Part shown: positions 1 to 6,524 of the stretch, one piece after another | Layout: each line of letters begins with the position of its first letter | Position numbering within the stretch: position 1 is the first letter of the stretch | NCBI GenBank assembly: GCA_937864935.1 | Contig: CALMDN010000028.1 | Location: forward strand, 1 to 8,291 | From: an uncultured Bacteroidales bacterium | GTDB taxonomy: Bacteria > Bacteroidota > Bacteroidia > Bacteroidales > Lentimicrobiaceae | Length of the DNA stretch: 8,291 nucleotides | Reading direction: 5' to 3' | Notes under the pieces: generated by a model | What the model was told of the DNA's origin: nothing | Databases searched by the model: none | The model's input: only the letters and a program-made list of their open reading frames with translations | Translations under genes and position numbers: made by a program

Positions 1-1323
1 GGGGTGAACCGATTTGATGATTTCTTCGCCGGTGGTTTCGAGTTTGCGTGCTACCACCACTTCAGCGATCATCTCGGTTACATTGTCACCAATCAGGTGT
101 GCCCCCAGCCATTCGCCGTATTTGGCATCGAATATAACCTTTACAAAGCCGTCTTTCGATCCGGCAGCACTGGCTTTTCCGGAGGCTGAATAGGGGAATT
201 TTCCGACTTTTATCTCGTAACCGGCTTCACGGGCTGCTTTTTCGGTCATCCCGACCGAGGCAATTTCAGGGTGGGTATAGGTGCATCCCGGAATGTTGCC
301 ATAATCCAGTGGTTCAACGTGTTTGCCGGCGATTTTCTCCACGCAGAGGATGCCCTCGTGTGAGGCTACATGTGCCAGGGCCGGTCCATGAACAATGTCG
401 CCGATGGCATAAACGCCTTCCACATTGGTACGGTAGTAATCGTCAACTTCAACTTTGCCCTTCTCAGTCTTAACGCCGGTCTCCTCCAGGCCAAGACCTT
501 CGAGGTTGGTTGCAATACCGACAGCAGAAAGCACGATTTCTGCTTCAATGATCTCTTCGCCTTTTTTGGTCTTCACAGTTACTTTGCAAAGATCGCCTGA
601 AGTGTCAACAGATTCAACGGTGGAGGAGGTCATCACCTTCATGCCGGCTTTTTTGAAGCTGCGCTCCAGTTGTTTCGAGACTTCCTCATCCTCAACCGGA
701 ACGATGTTGGGCATAAATTCAACCAGCGTCACCTGGGTTCCGATCGCATTGTAGAAATAGGCAAATTCAGAACCAATGGCGCCCGAACCTACCACAACCA
801 TGCTTTTGGGTTGTTTCGGCAGGGTCATGGCTTCTCGGTAGCCGATGATCTTTTTGCCATCCTGTTTCAGGTTGGGAAGTTCCCGCGAGCGGGCTCCGGT
901 GGCCAGTATGATGTGAGCCGCCTGATAGCTGCTCTTTTTCCCTTCAGCATCGGTAACTTCTACCGTTTTGCCCGGCATCAGCTTGCCGGTGCCTGCGATA
1001 TGATCGATTTTATTTTTCTTGAAAAGAAACTGAATACCCTTGCTCATGCCATCGGCTACCCCGCGGCTGCGCTTCACCATGCCTTCGAAATCGGCACTCA
1101 CTTCGCCACTTACCGATACACCGTAATCAGCAGCATGAGAGATGTACTCAAAAACCTGGGCACTTTTGAGCAGGGCTTTGGTTGGAATGCAGCCCCAGTT
1201 AAGGCAGATGCCCCCCAGTTCTGAACGTTCAACCACCCCAACTTTAAACCCAAGCTGCGAAGCCCTGATGGCTGCAACATAACCTCCCGGACCGGATCCG
1301 ATTACAATTACATCGTAATTCAT
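1..1323 (-). CDS. lpdA: Dihydrolipoyl dehydrogenase (E3), C-terminus cut by window edge
   Basis: This FAD-dependent disulfide oxidoreductase reoxidises the dihydrolipoyl groups of 2-oxoacid dehydrogenase complexes or the glycine cleavage system and passes electrons to NAD+; it is cytoplasmic. The 441 visible codons begin MNYDVIVIGSGPGGY. The FAD dinucleotide fold is at G9-x-G11-x-x-G14. The redox-active disulfide is C40-x4-C45 in GGICLNWGCIPTK. The NAD-binding GSGAIG is at 179-184, and the second FAD motif YAIGD is at 305-309. The C-terminal dimerisation domain is mostly present. The frame leaves the window just after H440-P441, where family members have the HxHPT motif, so the catalytic His-Glu pair is expected just outside; about 25 residues are missing. 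The ATG at 1323 places the FAD motif at the usual distance from the N-terminus and has a promoter just upstream. No other subunit of a dehydrogenase complex is visible in the window, so which complex it serves cannot be told. Confidence 0.97.
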   Translation of the reverse strand, partial: MNYDVIVIGSGPGGYVAAIRASQLGFKVGVVERSELGGICLNWGCIPTKALLKSAQVFEYISHAADYGVSVSGEVSADFEGMVKRSRGVADGMSKGIQFLFKKNKIDHIAGTGKLMPGKTVEVTDAEGKKSSYQAAHIILATGARSRELPNLKQDGKKIIGYREAMTLPKQPKSMVVVGSGAIGSEFAYFYNAIGTQVTLVEFMPNIVPVEDEEVSKQLERSFKKAGMKVMTSSTVESVDTSGDLCKVTVKTKKGEEIIEAEIVLSAVGIATNLEGLGLEETGVKTEKGKVEVDDYYRTNVEGVYAIGDIVHGPALAHVASHEGILCVEKIAGKHVEPLDYGNIPGCTYTHPEIASVGMTEKAAREAGYEIKVGKFPYSASGKASAAGSKDGFVKVIFDAKYGEWLGAHLIGDNVTEMIAEVVVARKLETTGEEIIKSVHP

Positions 1324-1344
1324 GATAAAATTTTTTGTTGATTG

Positions 1345-1375
1345 CAAAATTAGAAAATTACACGGCTTCAACAAG
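1345..1375 (-). promoter_or_regulatory. Putative Bacteroidota-type promoter of lpdA
   Basis: Reading the minus strand, TAATTTTG (1352-1345) matches the TAnnTTTG -7 element. A TTG at 1374-1372 lies 19 bases upstream as the -33 element. The -7 octamer ends 21 bases before the lpdA ATG, which has no purine-rich ribosome binding site. Confidence 0.6.
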
Positions 1376-1441
1376 CAGGGTCTGCTTTTGTTTATACGAA
1401 CATCAAACATGCTGACCATAATGCCGTTGCCTCTTTTTACT

Positions 1442-1468
1442 GTTGTCGCCGGTTATTCTGTAACTTCG
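1442..1468 (+). promoter_or_regulatory. Weak candidate promoter for the serine hydrolase gene
   Basis: TAACTTCG at 1461-1468 matches TAnnTTTG except at one position. A TTG lies at 1442-1444, but the 16-base spacing is shorter than usual. It would give a leader of about 40 bases before the ATG at 1514. This is the only candidate I see in the 190-base gap between the divergent lpdA and hydrolase genes. Confidence 0.3.
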
Positions 1469-1513
1469 GTCACCGTGAAGCGTCTCAGTTAACGTTAGCC
1501 CAAAACCAGTTCT

Positions 1514-3160
1514 ATGAAAAACAATAACACTATCAGGATTATTCTGCTGCTTTCTCTTGTGATTTTTCCGCAGATACTCATCCTGGCCCAATCACCCGAT
1601 GCAGCATTTGATAAACTTATCGGTAATCAGTATAAATCCGGAGAACCCGGAGCCGTGGTGCTGGTAGCAGAAAAAGGCAGGGTAGTTTACCGTAAAGCAT
1701 TCGGAATGGCCGATCTTGAACTGGGCATTGCCATGAAACCCGAAATGGTTTTTGAAATCGGTTCAATGACAAAACAGATGACAGCCGTAGCTGTGCTGAT
1801 GCTGATTGAAGAGGGGAAACTCAGCCTTCAGGATGAGATCACGAAATATATCCCTGACTATCCGGTACAGGGGCATAAAATTACCATCCACCACCTCTTA
1901 ACCCATACATCGGGAATTAAAAGCTATACCAGTATGCAGGACTGGCAGCCACTCTGGAGAAAAGATCTGACTCCGTCCGAGATGATTGATGTGTTTAAGA
2001 ACCAGCCCATGGACTTTGCCCCGGGGGAACAATACCTGTACAACAATTCGGCCTATTTTATGCTTGGATATATCATTGAGAAGGCTTCCGGTTTGAGTTA
2101 CGCACAGTTTCTGAAAGAGAGAATCTTCGAGCCGCTTAAGATGAACAATTCTTATTACGGAAGCCATGAGCAGATCATTCCCCTGAGGGCTTCCGGCTAC
2201 CAGAAGAAGGAGGACTTTGTGAATGCCGAGTACCTCAGCCTAACACAGCCTTATGCTGCCGGATCCGTGATGTCCTGTGTTGATGATCTGCTGACCTGGC
2301 AAATGGCCATCCGCGACAATAAGCTGGTTAAAAAAGAAACCATTCAGCTGGCCTTTACGGATTACAGACTCATTGATGGCAAACCGATTCACTACGGATA
2401 TGGCTGGGTACTCAATGAGATCAATGGTTCACCGACCATAGAGCACAGCGGTGGCATTTTCGGTTATACCACCAATGGTATATGGCTTCCGGAAGAAGAT
2501 GTGTATGTGGTTATGCTTACCAACCGCGACGACTTCGGCCCTTCAGATATCTCAACCCGGTTGGCAGCCATGGCCATCAACAAACCCTATCTGTCGGCTG
2601 AAAGCAGCGTGAAGTTGAATGAAGCCTTGCTCAGATCGCTGGAGGGCGTATTTGAGTTTGAGGATGGTTCGGTACGAAAATTCTTTGTCGAAGACGGACA
2701 ACTGATGAGCCAGAAACAGGGCTCGGCAAAATTCCGGCTGATTCCCTTGTCAGAGAACCTTTTCGCCTACGAAAACTCATTTTCGACCGTGGAGTTTTCA
2801 ACGACTGCAGGAAAGAGAAAAGCCGTCTTCAAAAACCGCATCGATGCCTTTACCGGAGAGCTTACAAACAAAAAGATTGCTGAAAATGCAGAGATTTCCC
2901 TTAGCCCTGAGCAGATGAAACCCTTTGTAGGAGTATATGAGGTTCAGCCGGGGTTCAGCCTGACTTTTACCCTTGAAGACGGTCACCTGATGACACAGGC
3001 TACCGGGCAGGAAAAATTCGAGGTATTTCCCTCCTCAGAGAATACTTTTTTCTTAAAAGTAGTGGATGCCAGGATTGAGTTTCAGCGCAACAGCGAAGGT
3101 GTCGTGGATGCTTTGATGCTTTATCAGGGCGGTGCAGAAATCAAAGCAGTGAAGAAATAA
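1514..3160 (+). CDS. Exported SxxK serine hydrolase (class C beta-lactamase/esterase superfamily)
   Basis: This is a 548-residue protein of the penicillin-binding-protein-like hydrolase superfamily. Residues 1-25 form a signal peptide (short basic start, hydrophobic core, probable cleavage after A25 in LILAQ), so it acts in the periplasm or beyond. The catalytic domain spans about 30-360 and has all three family motifs: S84-M-T-K87 (nucleophile and general base), Y176-N-N178, and H311-S-G313. After it come two similar domains of about 80 residues (374-450 and 468-545), resembling the C-terminal DUF3471-type domain found in many such hydrolases. The ATG at 1514 gives a well-formed signal sequence directly. 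The catalytic triad is intact, so it should be active, but the superfamily covers beta-lactamases, D-amino-acid peptidases and esterases, and the substrate cannot be read from sequence. True resistance to beta-lactams is less likely than a peptidase or esterase role for a protein of this architecture. It appears to be transcribed alone. Confidence 0.93.
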   Translation: MKNNNTIRIILLLSLVIFPQILILAQSPDAAFDKLIGNQYKSGEPGAVVLVAEKGRVVYRKAFGMADLELGIAMKPEMVFEIGSMTKQMTAVAVLMLIEEGKLSLQDEITKYIPDYPVQGHKITIHHLLTHTSGIKSYTSMQDWQPLWRKDLTPSEMIDVFKNQPMDFAPGEQYLYNNSAYFMLGYIIEKASGLSYAQFLKERIFEPLKMNNSYYGSHEQIIPLRASGYQKKEDFVNAEYLSLTQPYAAGSVMSCVDDLLTWQMAIRDNKLVKKETIQLAFTDYRLIDGKPIHYGYGWVLNEINGSPTIEHSGGIFGYTTNGIWLPEEDVYVVMLTNRDDFGPSDISTRLAAMAINKPYLSAESSVKLNEALLRSLEGVFEFEDGSVRKFFVEDGQLMSQKQGSAKFRLIPLSENLFAYENSFSTVEFSTTAGKRKAVFKNRIDAFTGELTNKKIAENAEISLSPEQMKPFVGVYEVQPGFSLTFTLEDGHLMTQATGQEKFEVFPSSENTFFLKVVDARIEFQRNSEGVVDALMLYQGGAEIKAVKK

Positions 3161-3176
3161 TCAGCCGGTACGCTGA
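3161..3176. repeat. Short inverted repeat directly after the hydrolase stop codon
   Basis: TCAGC (3161-3165) and GCTGA (3172-3176) are perfect inverted arms around a 6-base loop. On the plus strand no T-run follows. On the minus strand the hairpin is followed by TTATTT. It may contribute weakly to termination but is too short to call with confidence. Confidence 0.25.
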
Positions 3177-3232
3177 ATAAAAGATACCCGGGGCCAGTGT
3201 GTGCATGCAATACCGGTCCGGTCAAACAGCGG

Positions 3233-3275
3233 TTGCAGGGACAACAGTGATGGTGTTCCTGCAATTTCTGTTTTT
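3233..3275 (+). terminator. Rho-independent terminator of the serine hydrolase gene
   Basis: The arms 3233-3246 and 3251-3264 pair over 14 positions with one mismatch and one G-T wobble, closing on a GTGA (GNRA-type) tetraloop at 3247-3250. TTTCTGTTTTT follows at once (3265-3275). It lies 72 bases after the hydrolase stop and between two convergent genes. Downstream on the minus strand there is no T-run, so it mainly serves the plus strand. Confidence 0.85.
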
Positions 3276-3304
3276 AATCATAAGTTATCCGTGAGTAATG
3301 CTCC

Positions 3305-3772
3305 TCAGATCAGCAGTTCGCGTTCAAACCCCGTTTCCAGCGAAATGAAGGTTTCGGTAAAGGTGATTTCGGGAATGGACTGTATCTGCTCTACGATCAC
3401 CTGTTTCAGGTGTTCGTTGTTACGCGTAAACAGTTTTACCAACAGGGAGTATTTTCCCGAAATATGGTGACATTCAACAATTTCAGGTATTTTCTGAATT
3501 TTTCGGAAGACTTCGTCGTGGGTGGAGGTTGAGGTGAGGTTGACCTGTATTCCGATGAAGGCACAGGTCTGGTAGCCCATACCTTTGGGGTTCAGTCTGA
3601 GGGTTGCACCGGCAATCACCCCAGCCTCCTCCATTTTGGACACCCGCTGGTGAATGGCTGCCCCCGAAACCTTGCAGCGCCGGGCAACTTCTGTAAACGG
3701 CATCCGGGCGTCGGCGTTCAGCAGGTTGATGATCTTCTTGTCGAGACTATCAAGATGAAAGTTTTCAGCCAT
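3305..3772 (-). CDS. Lrp/AsnC-family transcriptional regulator
   Basis: This 155-residue protein is the normal length for the family. The N-terminal winged helix-turn-helix (about residues 7-60) begins LDSLDKKIINLLNADARMPF, with the recognition region CKVSGAAIHQRVSKMEEAGVI. The C-terminal RAM/AsnC ligand-binding domain (about 70-150) has the typical alpha-beta pattern and HHISGKYSLLVKLFTRNNEHL. Such proteins assemble as dimers to octamers and sense amino acids. The gene is divergent from the methionine gamma-lyase-like gene, with 177 bases between the two start codons. By analogy with Pseudomonas MdeR, an Lrp homologue adjacent to and activating mdeA, it probably controls that gene in response to a sulfur amino acid; this is inference from arrangement. 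The ATG at 3772 gives the standard N-terminus. A near-match to the -7 element (CATATTTG, 3809-3802) lies 29 bases upstream. Confidence 0.95.
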   Translation of the reverse strand: MAENFHLDSLDKKIINLLNADARMPFTEVARRCKVSGAAIHQRVSKMEEAGVIAGATLRLNPKGMGYQTCAFIGIQVNLTSTSTHDEVFRKIQKIPEIVECHHISGKYSLLVKLFTRNNEHLKQVIVEQIQSIPEITFTETFISLETGFERELLI

Positions 3773-3790
3773 GATTCTGAATGGATAATT

Positions 3791-3882
3791 ACAATATTGT
3801 GCAAATATGAAGAAAATACTTACACATTTTAAATAATATGGTCATTATGCCTCTGATATATCAACAATACATTGCAATTGTT
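3791..3882. promoter_or_regulatory. Palindrome cluster between lrp-type gene and lyase gene: candidate operator region
   Basis: Three dyad symmetries lie between the divergent genes. ACAATATTGT (3791-3800) is a perfect 10-base palindrome. TGATATATCA (3854-3863) is another. AACAAT (3863-3868) and ATTGTT (3877-3882) are perfect inverted arms with an 8-base spacer that covers the -33 element of the lyase promoter. Lrp-family proteins bind AT-rich imperfect palindromes, often several in phase. AT-rich DNA produces palindromes by chance, so individual sites are uncertain. Confidence 0.4.
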
Positions 3883-3900
3883 AAACTATTGATATTTTTG
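3871..3900 (+). promoter_or_regulatory. Putative promoter of the methionine gamma-lyase-like gene
   Basis: TATTTTTG (3893-3900) matches the TAnnTTTG -7 consensus. ATTG (3871-3874) lies 18 bases upstream as the -33 element. The predicted transcription start is near 3907, about 43 bases before the chosen ATG. Confidence 0.65.
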
Positions 3901-3949
3901 CCTTCATCGTTTCAGCTCATTGTATCACCCCAAAAATCCCTTTTCGAAA

Positions 3950-5152
3950 ATGAAATCAGATCCGGCAACACGCATTCAGGACCTTCGCCAGTTCGGCGAA
4001 TTCGGTGATGTTAATCCTTCGGTTTGCGATTCAGCAACCTTTACGTTTATGCAGGCCAAGTCGATGGTTGATACCTTCCATGGCGAGGCTGAAGGTTGTT
4101 TTCTTTATTCCAGGCACTGGAACCCCAGCAACAAGTACCTGGCAGATGCCATGGCTGCCATGGAAGGTACCGAATCGGCCTGGGTAACCGGCAGTGGTAT
4201 GGGTGCCATCACCACTACCATTCTTCACCTGATCAACTGTGGCGATCACATCATTTCGAGTATCACCACCTATGGAGGTACGTTTGCTTTTCTGGCAAAC
4301 TACCTGAAAAAGTTCAGAATTGAGGTTTCTTTTGTGGATATTACCGACCTGAAGGCTGTTGAAGCGGCAGTGAGGCCCAATACCCGGCTGATCTACACCG
4401 AAACCATGACCAACCCGCTCCTGCAGATCTCCGACATTCCGGCACTGGCAGCCATTGCCAATAAAAAAGGGATCAAACTTGTGGTCGACAATACCTTTAC
4501 ACCCATGATTGTTAGCCCTGCCAGCCTCGGAGCCCATGTGGTGGTTTACAGCCTCACAAAATTTGTGAACGGTAAAAACGACTGCGTTGCCGGTGCCATC
4601 TGCGCAAGCCATGAATTCATCAACAGCATGATCGATGTGAACGATGGTACCGCCATGCTGCTCGGTCCGGTGCTCGATCCATTCCGGTCTTCTTCGATCC
4701 TCAAAAACATCCATACGCTGCACATCCGCATGAAGCAACACAGCCACAATGCAGCCTATCTTGCAGAGAAATTCACACAGGCAGGGTTGCGTACCATTTA
4801 TCCGGGTCTTCCTTCACATCCCGGACATGCGCTGCTGAAATCCATGATGAATGAGCAGTTCGGCTTCGGCGGAATGATTGCCATCGATCTTGGAACTGCA
4901 GAACTGGCTGCTGCACTGATGGAAGACATGGAACTGAACGATGTTGGCTACCTCGCTGTCAGCCTGGGTTATTTCAAAACACTCTTCAGCAACTCAGGAA
5001 AGAGCACTTCCAGTGAAGTTCCGGAAGAGATACAGCGGGAAATGGGCCTGAGTGAAGGCCTGGTCCGCTACAGTGTCGGGCTCGACAACGACATTGAACG
5101 CAGTTGGCTGAAAATTGAGCAGAGCCTGAAGAAAACAGGATTTCTGAAGTAA
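3950..5152 (+). CDS. PLP-dependent Cys/Met-metabolism enzyme, methionine gamma-lyase-like
   Basis: This 400-residue cytoplasmic enzyme belongs to the gamma family of fold-type I PLP enzymes (methionine/cystathionine gamma-lyases, cystathionine gamma-synthase, O-acetylhomoserine sulfhydrylase). Numbered from the ATG at 3950, family landmarks are: Y53-S-R55 in YSRHWNPSNKYL (contacts PLP phosphate of the partner subunit), Y108-GGTFAFL (ring stacking), D180 in VVDNTF (pyridine nitrogen), K204 in SLTKF (Schiff-base lysine), and R373 in LVRYSVGL (substrate carboxylate). TFAFL, the SNSGKSTSS loop and SEGLVRYSVGL resemble methionine gamma-lyase most. The cysteine typical of those enzymes next to the stacking tyrosine is glycine (G110), so exact substrate preference is open. 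A TTG at 3920 would add 10 residues; I prefer the ATG because it gives an ordinary family N-terminus. Neighbouring divergent Lrp-type regulator supports a catabolic sulfur amino acid lyase. Alternatives are cystathionine gamma-lyase or a sulfhydrylase. Confidence 0.92.
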   Translation: MKSDPATRIQDLRQFGEFGDVNPSVCDSATFTFMQAKSMVDTFHGEAEGCFLYSRHWNPSNKYLADAMAAMEGTESAWVTGSGMGAITTTILHLINCGDHIISSITTYGGTFAFLANYLKKFRIEVSFVDITDLKAVEAAVRPNTRLIYTETMTNPLLQISDIPALAAIANKKGIKLVVDNTFTPMIVSPASLGAHVVVYSLTKFVNGKNDCVAGAICASHEFINSMIDVNDGTAMLLGPVLDPFRSSSILKNIHTLHIRMKQHSHNAAYLAEKFTQAGLRTIYPGLPSHPGHALLKSMMNEQFGFGGMIAIDLGTAELAAALMEDMELNDVGYLAVSLGYFKTLFSNSGKSTSSEVPEEIQREMGLSEGLVRYSVGLDNDIERSWLKIEQSLKKTGFLK

Positions 5153-5175
5153 ACTCCTGCGATTTTAAATCTGTT

Positions 5176-5237
5176 TAAGCGGTTTGCAAGTGAAATGAGG
5201 AGGGATCTCCCGTTCGTTGCAAACCGCTTATTTTCTA
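5176..5237 (+). terminator. Terminator between convergent lyase and tetR genes
   Basis: A perfect 14-base stem is formed by TAAGCGGTTTGCAA (5176-5189) and TTGCAAACCGCTTA (5217-5230), followed by TTTTCT (5231-5236). The 27-base loop can form its own small GGAG/CTCC hairpin (5199-5210). It begins 24 bases after the lyase stop and ends next to the tetR stop. On the minus strand the stem is followed only by a mixed A/T stretch, so termination of tetR here is possible but weaker. Confidence 0.8.
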
Positions 5238-5238
5238 T

Positions 5239-5835
5239 TTAGTCCTTACCAAGGATAAAATCCAGCTGCCGTTCCGCTGTTTCCATAAACGTTCTGTAAC
5301 CATCAGGCTGCATGCGGTTCATGTAGAAAAGAAGCATCCCTGCGGCAGCATTTCTAAGGCTCAGCCTGATATTCTCTGCTGTTTCTTTATCTGCCATGCT
5401 TTCACCGACCATTGCGGCGAGGTCGGCTTCCGTTAACCTGTCGGTAAACCGGTATATGGCGGCAGCAGTCGGGTGTTGGGATCCAATACTGTTCATCCTT
5501 TCGATGAAAAACAACTCGAAGATACCCGGATACTGAGTGAAGTACTGAATATAAGCAATCATGCGCCGTTTCAGCCGCTGCCTGCCCGGTTGATGCTGCC
5601 TGGTCTGATCTTCCACAAAACTTTCGCATTCGAGCATAAAATCGTTTACACAGATAAAGACCAGTTCGTTGAGGTCTTTGAAATAATTGTACAGGGTGGC
5701 GTAGGAATACCCGGCCCTTTCTGCCACTGCCCGCACATTCAGTGCTTTAAGGCCTTCTCCTTTAAGGATTTCCCTCGTCGCTTCAATGAAATATCCACGC
5801 ATACGGGATTCCTGAAGTTCTTTGTTTGGTGTCAT
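5239..5835 (-). CDS. TetR/AcrR-family transcriptional regulator
   Basis: This 198-residue protein has the usual TetR length. The N-terminal helix-turn-helix domain covers about residues 8-55: the frame EATREILKGEGLKALNVRAV leads into AERAGYSYATLYNYFKDLNEL, the family's recognition helix signature. The rest is an all-helical ligand-binding and dimerisation domain, too divergent to suggest an inducer. The frame remains open upstream to 5940, but those 35 extra codons cover a promoter, a palindrome and a terminator hairpin, and the ATG at 5835 starts the usual few residues before the DNA-binding helices. It forms its own transcription unit, converging on the lyase gene and separated from the upstream DUF4332-type gene by a terminator. 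No transporter or enzyme is adjacent in the same direction, so its target is unknown; a palindrome in its own upstream region suggests autoregulation. Confidence 0.93.
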   Translation of the reverse strand: MTPNKELQESRMRGYFIEATREILKGEGLKALNVRAVAERAGYSYATLYNYFKDLNELVFICVNDFMLECESFVEDQTRQHQPGRQRLKRRMIAYIQYFTQYPGIFELFFIERMNSIGSQHPTAAAIYRFTDRLTEADLAAMVGESMADKETAENIRLSLRNAAAGMLLFYMNRMQPDGYRTFMETAERQLDFILGKD

Positions 5836-5854
5836 ACATAGGAATTTAACGCTG

Positions 5855-5862
5855 CAAATATA
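5855..5862 (-). promoter_or_regulatory. -7 promoter element of the tetR-family gene
   Basis: On the minus strand TATATTTG matches TAnnTTTG and ends 19 bases before the ATG at 5835. The nearest upstream TTG (5888-5886) is 23 bases away, longer than the usual spacing, and lies inside the adjacent palindrome. Confidence 0.5.
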
Positions 5863-5880
5863 ATGAACAATAATAATATA

Positions 5881-5895
5881 ATTAACAATGTTAAT
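5881..5895. promoter_or_regulatory. Candidate TetR operator, perfect inverted repeat
   Basis: ATTAAC-AAT-GTTAAT is a perfect dyad with 6-base arms and a 3-base centre. It sits across the expected -33 region of the tetR promoter, 45 bases upstream of the start codon, where TetR repressors commonly bind to regulate themselves. The surroundings are very AT-rich, so chance symmetry is possible. Confidence 0.4.
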
Positions 5896-5901
5896 ATTTT
5901 T

Positions 5902-5930
5902 CGCAAAATAATACCCGGGAAACCCGGGTA
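5902..5930 (-). terminator. Rho-independent terminator of the DUF4332-type gene
   Basis: TACCCGGG (5912-5919) and CCCGGGTA (5923-5930) form a perfect 8-base, GC-rich stem with an AAA triloop. On the minus strand the hairpin is followed by TTATTTTG (5911-5904, reading down). It lies 21 bases past the DUF4332-type stop codon and separates that gene from tetR. Confidence 0.75.
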
Positions 5931-5951
5931 CTATCTGCACAGGCGTCTGAT

Positions 5952-6356
5952 TCAGTAAGTTACGAGAGGTTCAAGTTGTTTTGCCTGTTCAATGAAATCA
6001 GCAACTTTATCAAGGCTTGGAACAACCCTGGTGAGTTCTTTCTCCTCGTTCACTTCGGTGAGCTTTGCATGGAGGTTTTCAGCGTTGCGGGTGCGGAGTT
6101 CTTTCACGGTGTCTACTCCGGCAGCTTTCAGCAGTTCAGCAAACTGCGAAGCAATGCCCTTGATTCTGAAAAGATCGGCCATATTGACCCAATCAAGGAT
6201 CATGCTTTCGTCTATTCCGGAGGCTTCTGCAATGGCTGCTCGGCCTTGTTTGCCAGCGCCTTCCTCAAGCAGAGCTTCCACTGTCCTGATCCCGGCAGCA
6301 GATAATTTCTCCTGATAGGCAGGCCCGATTCCTTCAATGTCGGTAATTGATGCCAT
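5952..6356 (-). CDS. Small DUF4332-type helix-hairpin-helix protein
   Basis: This 134-residue protein has no signal peptide or membrane segment. Residues 7-30 (IEGIGPAYQEKLSAAGIRTV...) are a classic helix-hairpin-helix with the G-I-G turn, and residues 65-88 (IKGIASQFAELLKAAGVDTV...) repeat it with a degenerate turn (G-I-A). Two copies in this spacing, with the linking helices, match the DUF4332 family as I know it, whose biochemical role is not established. Helix-hairpin-helix pairs usually contact the DNA backbone without sequence specificity, so nucleic acid binding is a reasonable guess only. The protein is complete, has its own promoter and terminator, and is divergent from the VOC-family gene. 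The ATG at 6356 begins directly before the first motif, and I see no alternative start. Confidence 0.85.
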   Translation of the reverse strand: MASITDIEGIGPAYQEKLSAAGIRTVEALLEEGAGKQGRAAIAEASGIDESMILDWVNMADLFRIKGIASQFAELLKAAGVDTVKELRTRNAENLHAKLTEVNEEKELTRVVPSLDKVADFIEQAKQLEPLVTY

Positions 6357-6401
6357 AACGGTAGTGATTTATTTTGTTTGATTTGTTTAAAATGATTGTT
6401 A

Positions 6402-6409
6402 CAAATGTA
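6402..6409 (-). promoter_or_regulatory. -7 promoter element of the DUF4332-type gene
   Basis: On the minus strand TACATTTG matches TAnnTTTG and ends 45 bases before the ATG at 6356. No TTG is found at the usual -33 distance, so the call rests on the octamer alone. Confidence 0.45.
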
Positions 6410-6474
6410 GTTTAACCATCAGAAACACTATCTTAAATAATTGTTAATTTGATAAGTTAAACTCATCCGTAGCG

Positions 6475-6524
6475 GAGGTGGAAAATGCCGTAAGAGATCA
6501 TTTTTTTTCATGCAATACCACCTC
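6475..6524. repeat. Inverted repeat enclosing a T8 run in the DUF4332/VOC intergenic region
   Basis: GAGGTGG (6475-6481) and CCACCTC (6518-6524) are perfect 7-base arms enclosing 36 bases that include an eight-T run (6501-6508). A second small dyad, TCCG-TAG-CGGA (6465-6475), abuts it on the left. It lies between two divergent promoters, so it is not placed as a terminator for either gene. Its function is unknown. Confidence 0.3.

Noticed and set aside
670..1224. 184-codon plus-strand open frame opposite lpdA
   Set aside because: It is the antisense shadow of a clearly coding, motif-complete dihydrolipoyl dehydrogenase and shows no domain or promoter of its own.
3200..3222. Riboswitch or attachment site around the ACCGG-T-CCGGT dyad near 3212
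   Set aside because: The dyad has a one-base centre and cannot form a hairpin, and nothing nearby resembles a known riboswitch or a duplicated core site.
4031..4747. 238-codon minus-strand open frame opposite the lyase gene
   Set aside because: The opposite strand encodes an intact PLP enzyme with all catalytic residues; the antisense translation is rich in His, Gly and Cys with no recognisable fold.
5473..5841. 122-codon plus-strand frame opposite tetR
   Set aside because: Shadow of the TetR coding sequence, which has the correct helix-turn-helix in the other strand.
5836..5940. 35-codon N-terminal extension of the TetR regulator
   Set aside because: The extension would cover the promoter, the palindrome and the upstream terminator hairpin, and TetR proteins normally start shortly before the DNA-binding helices.
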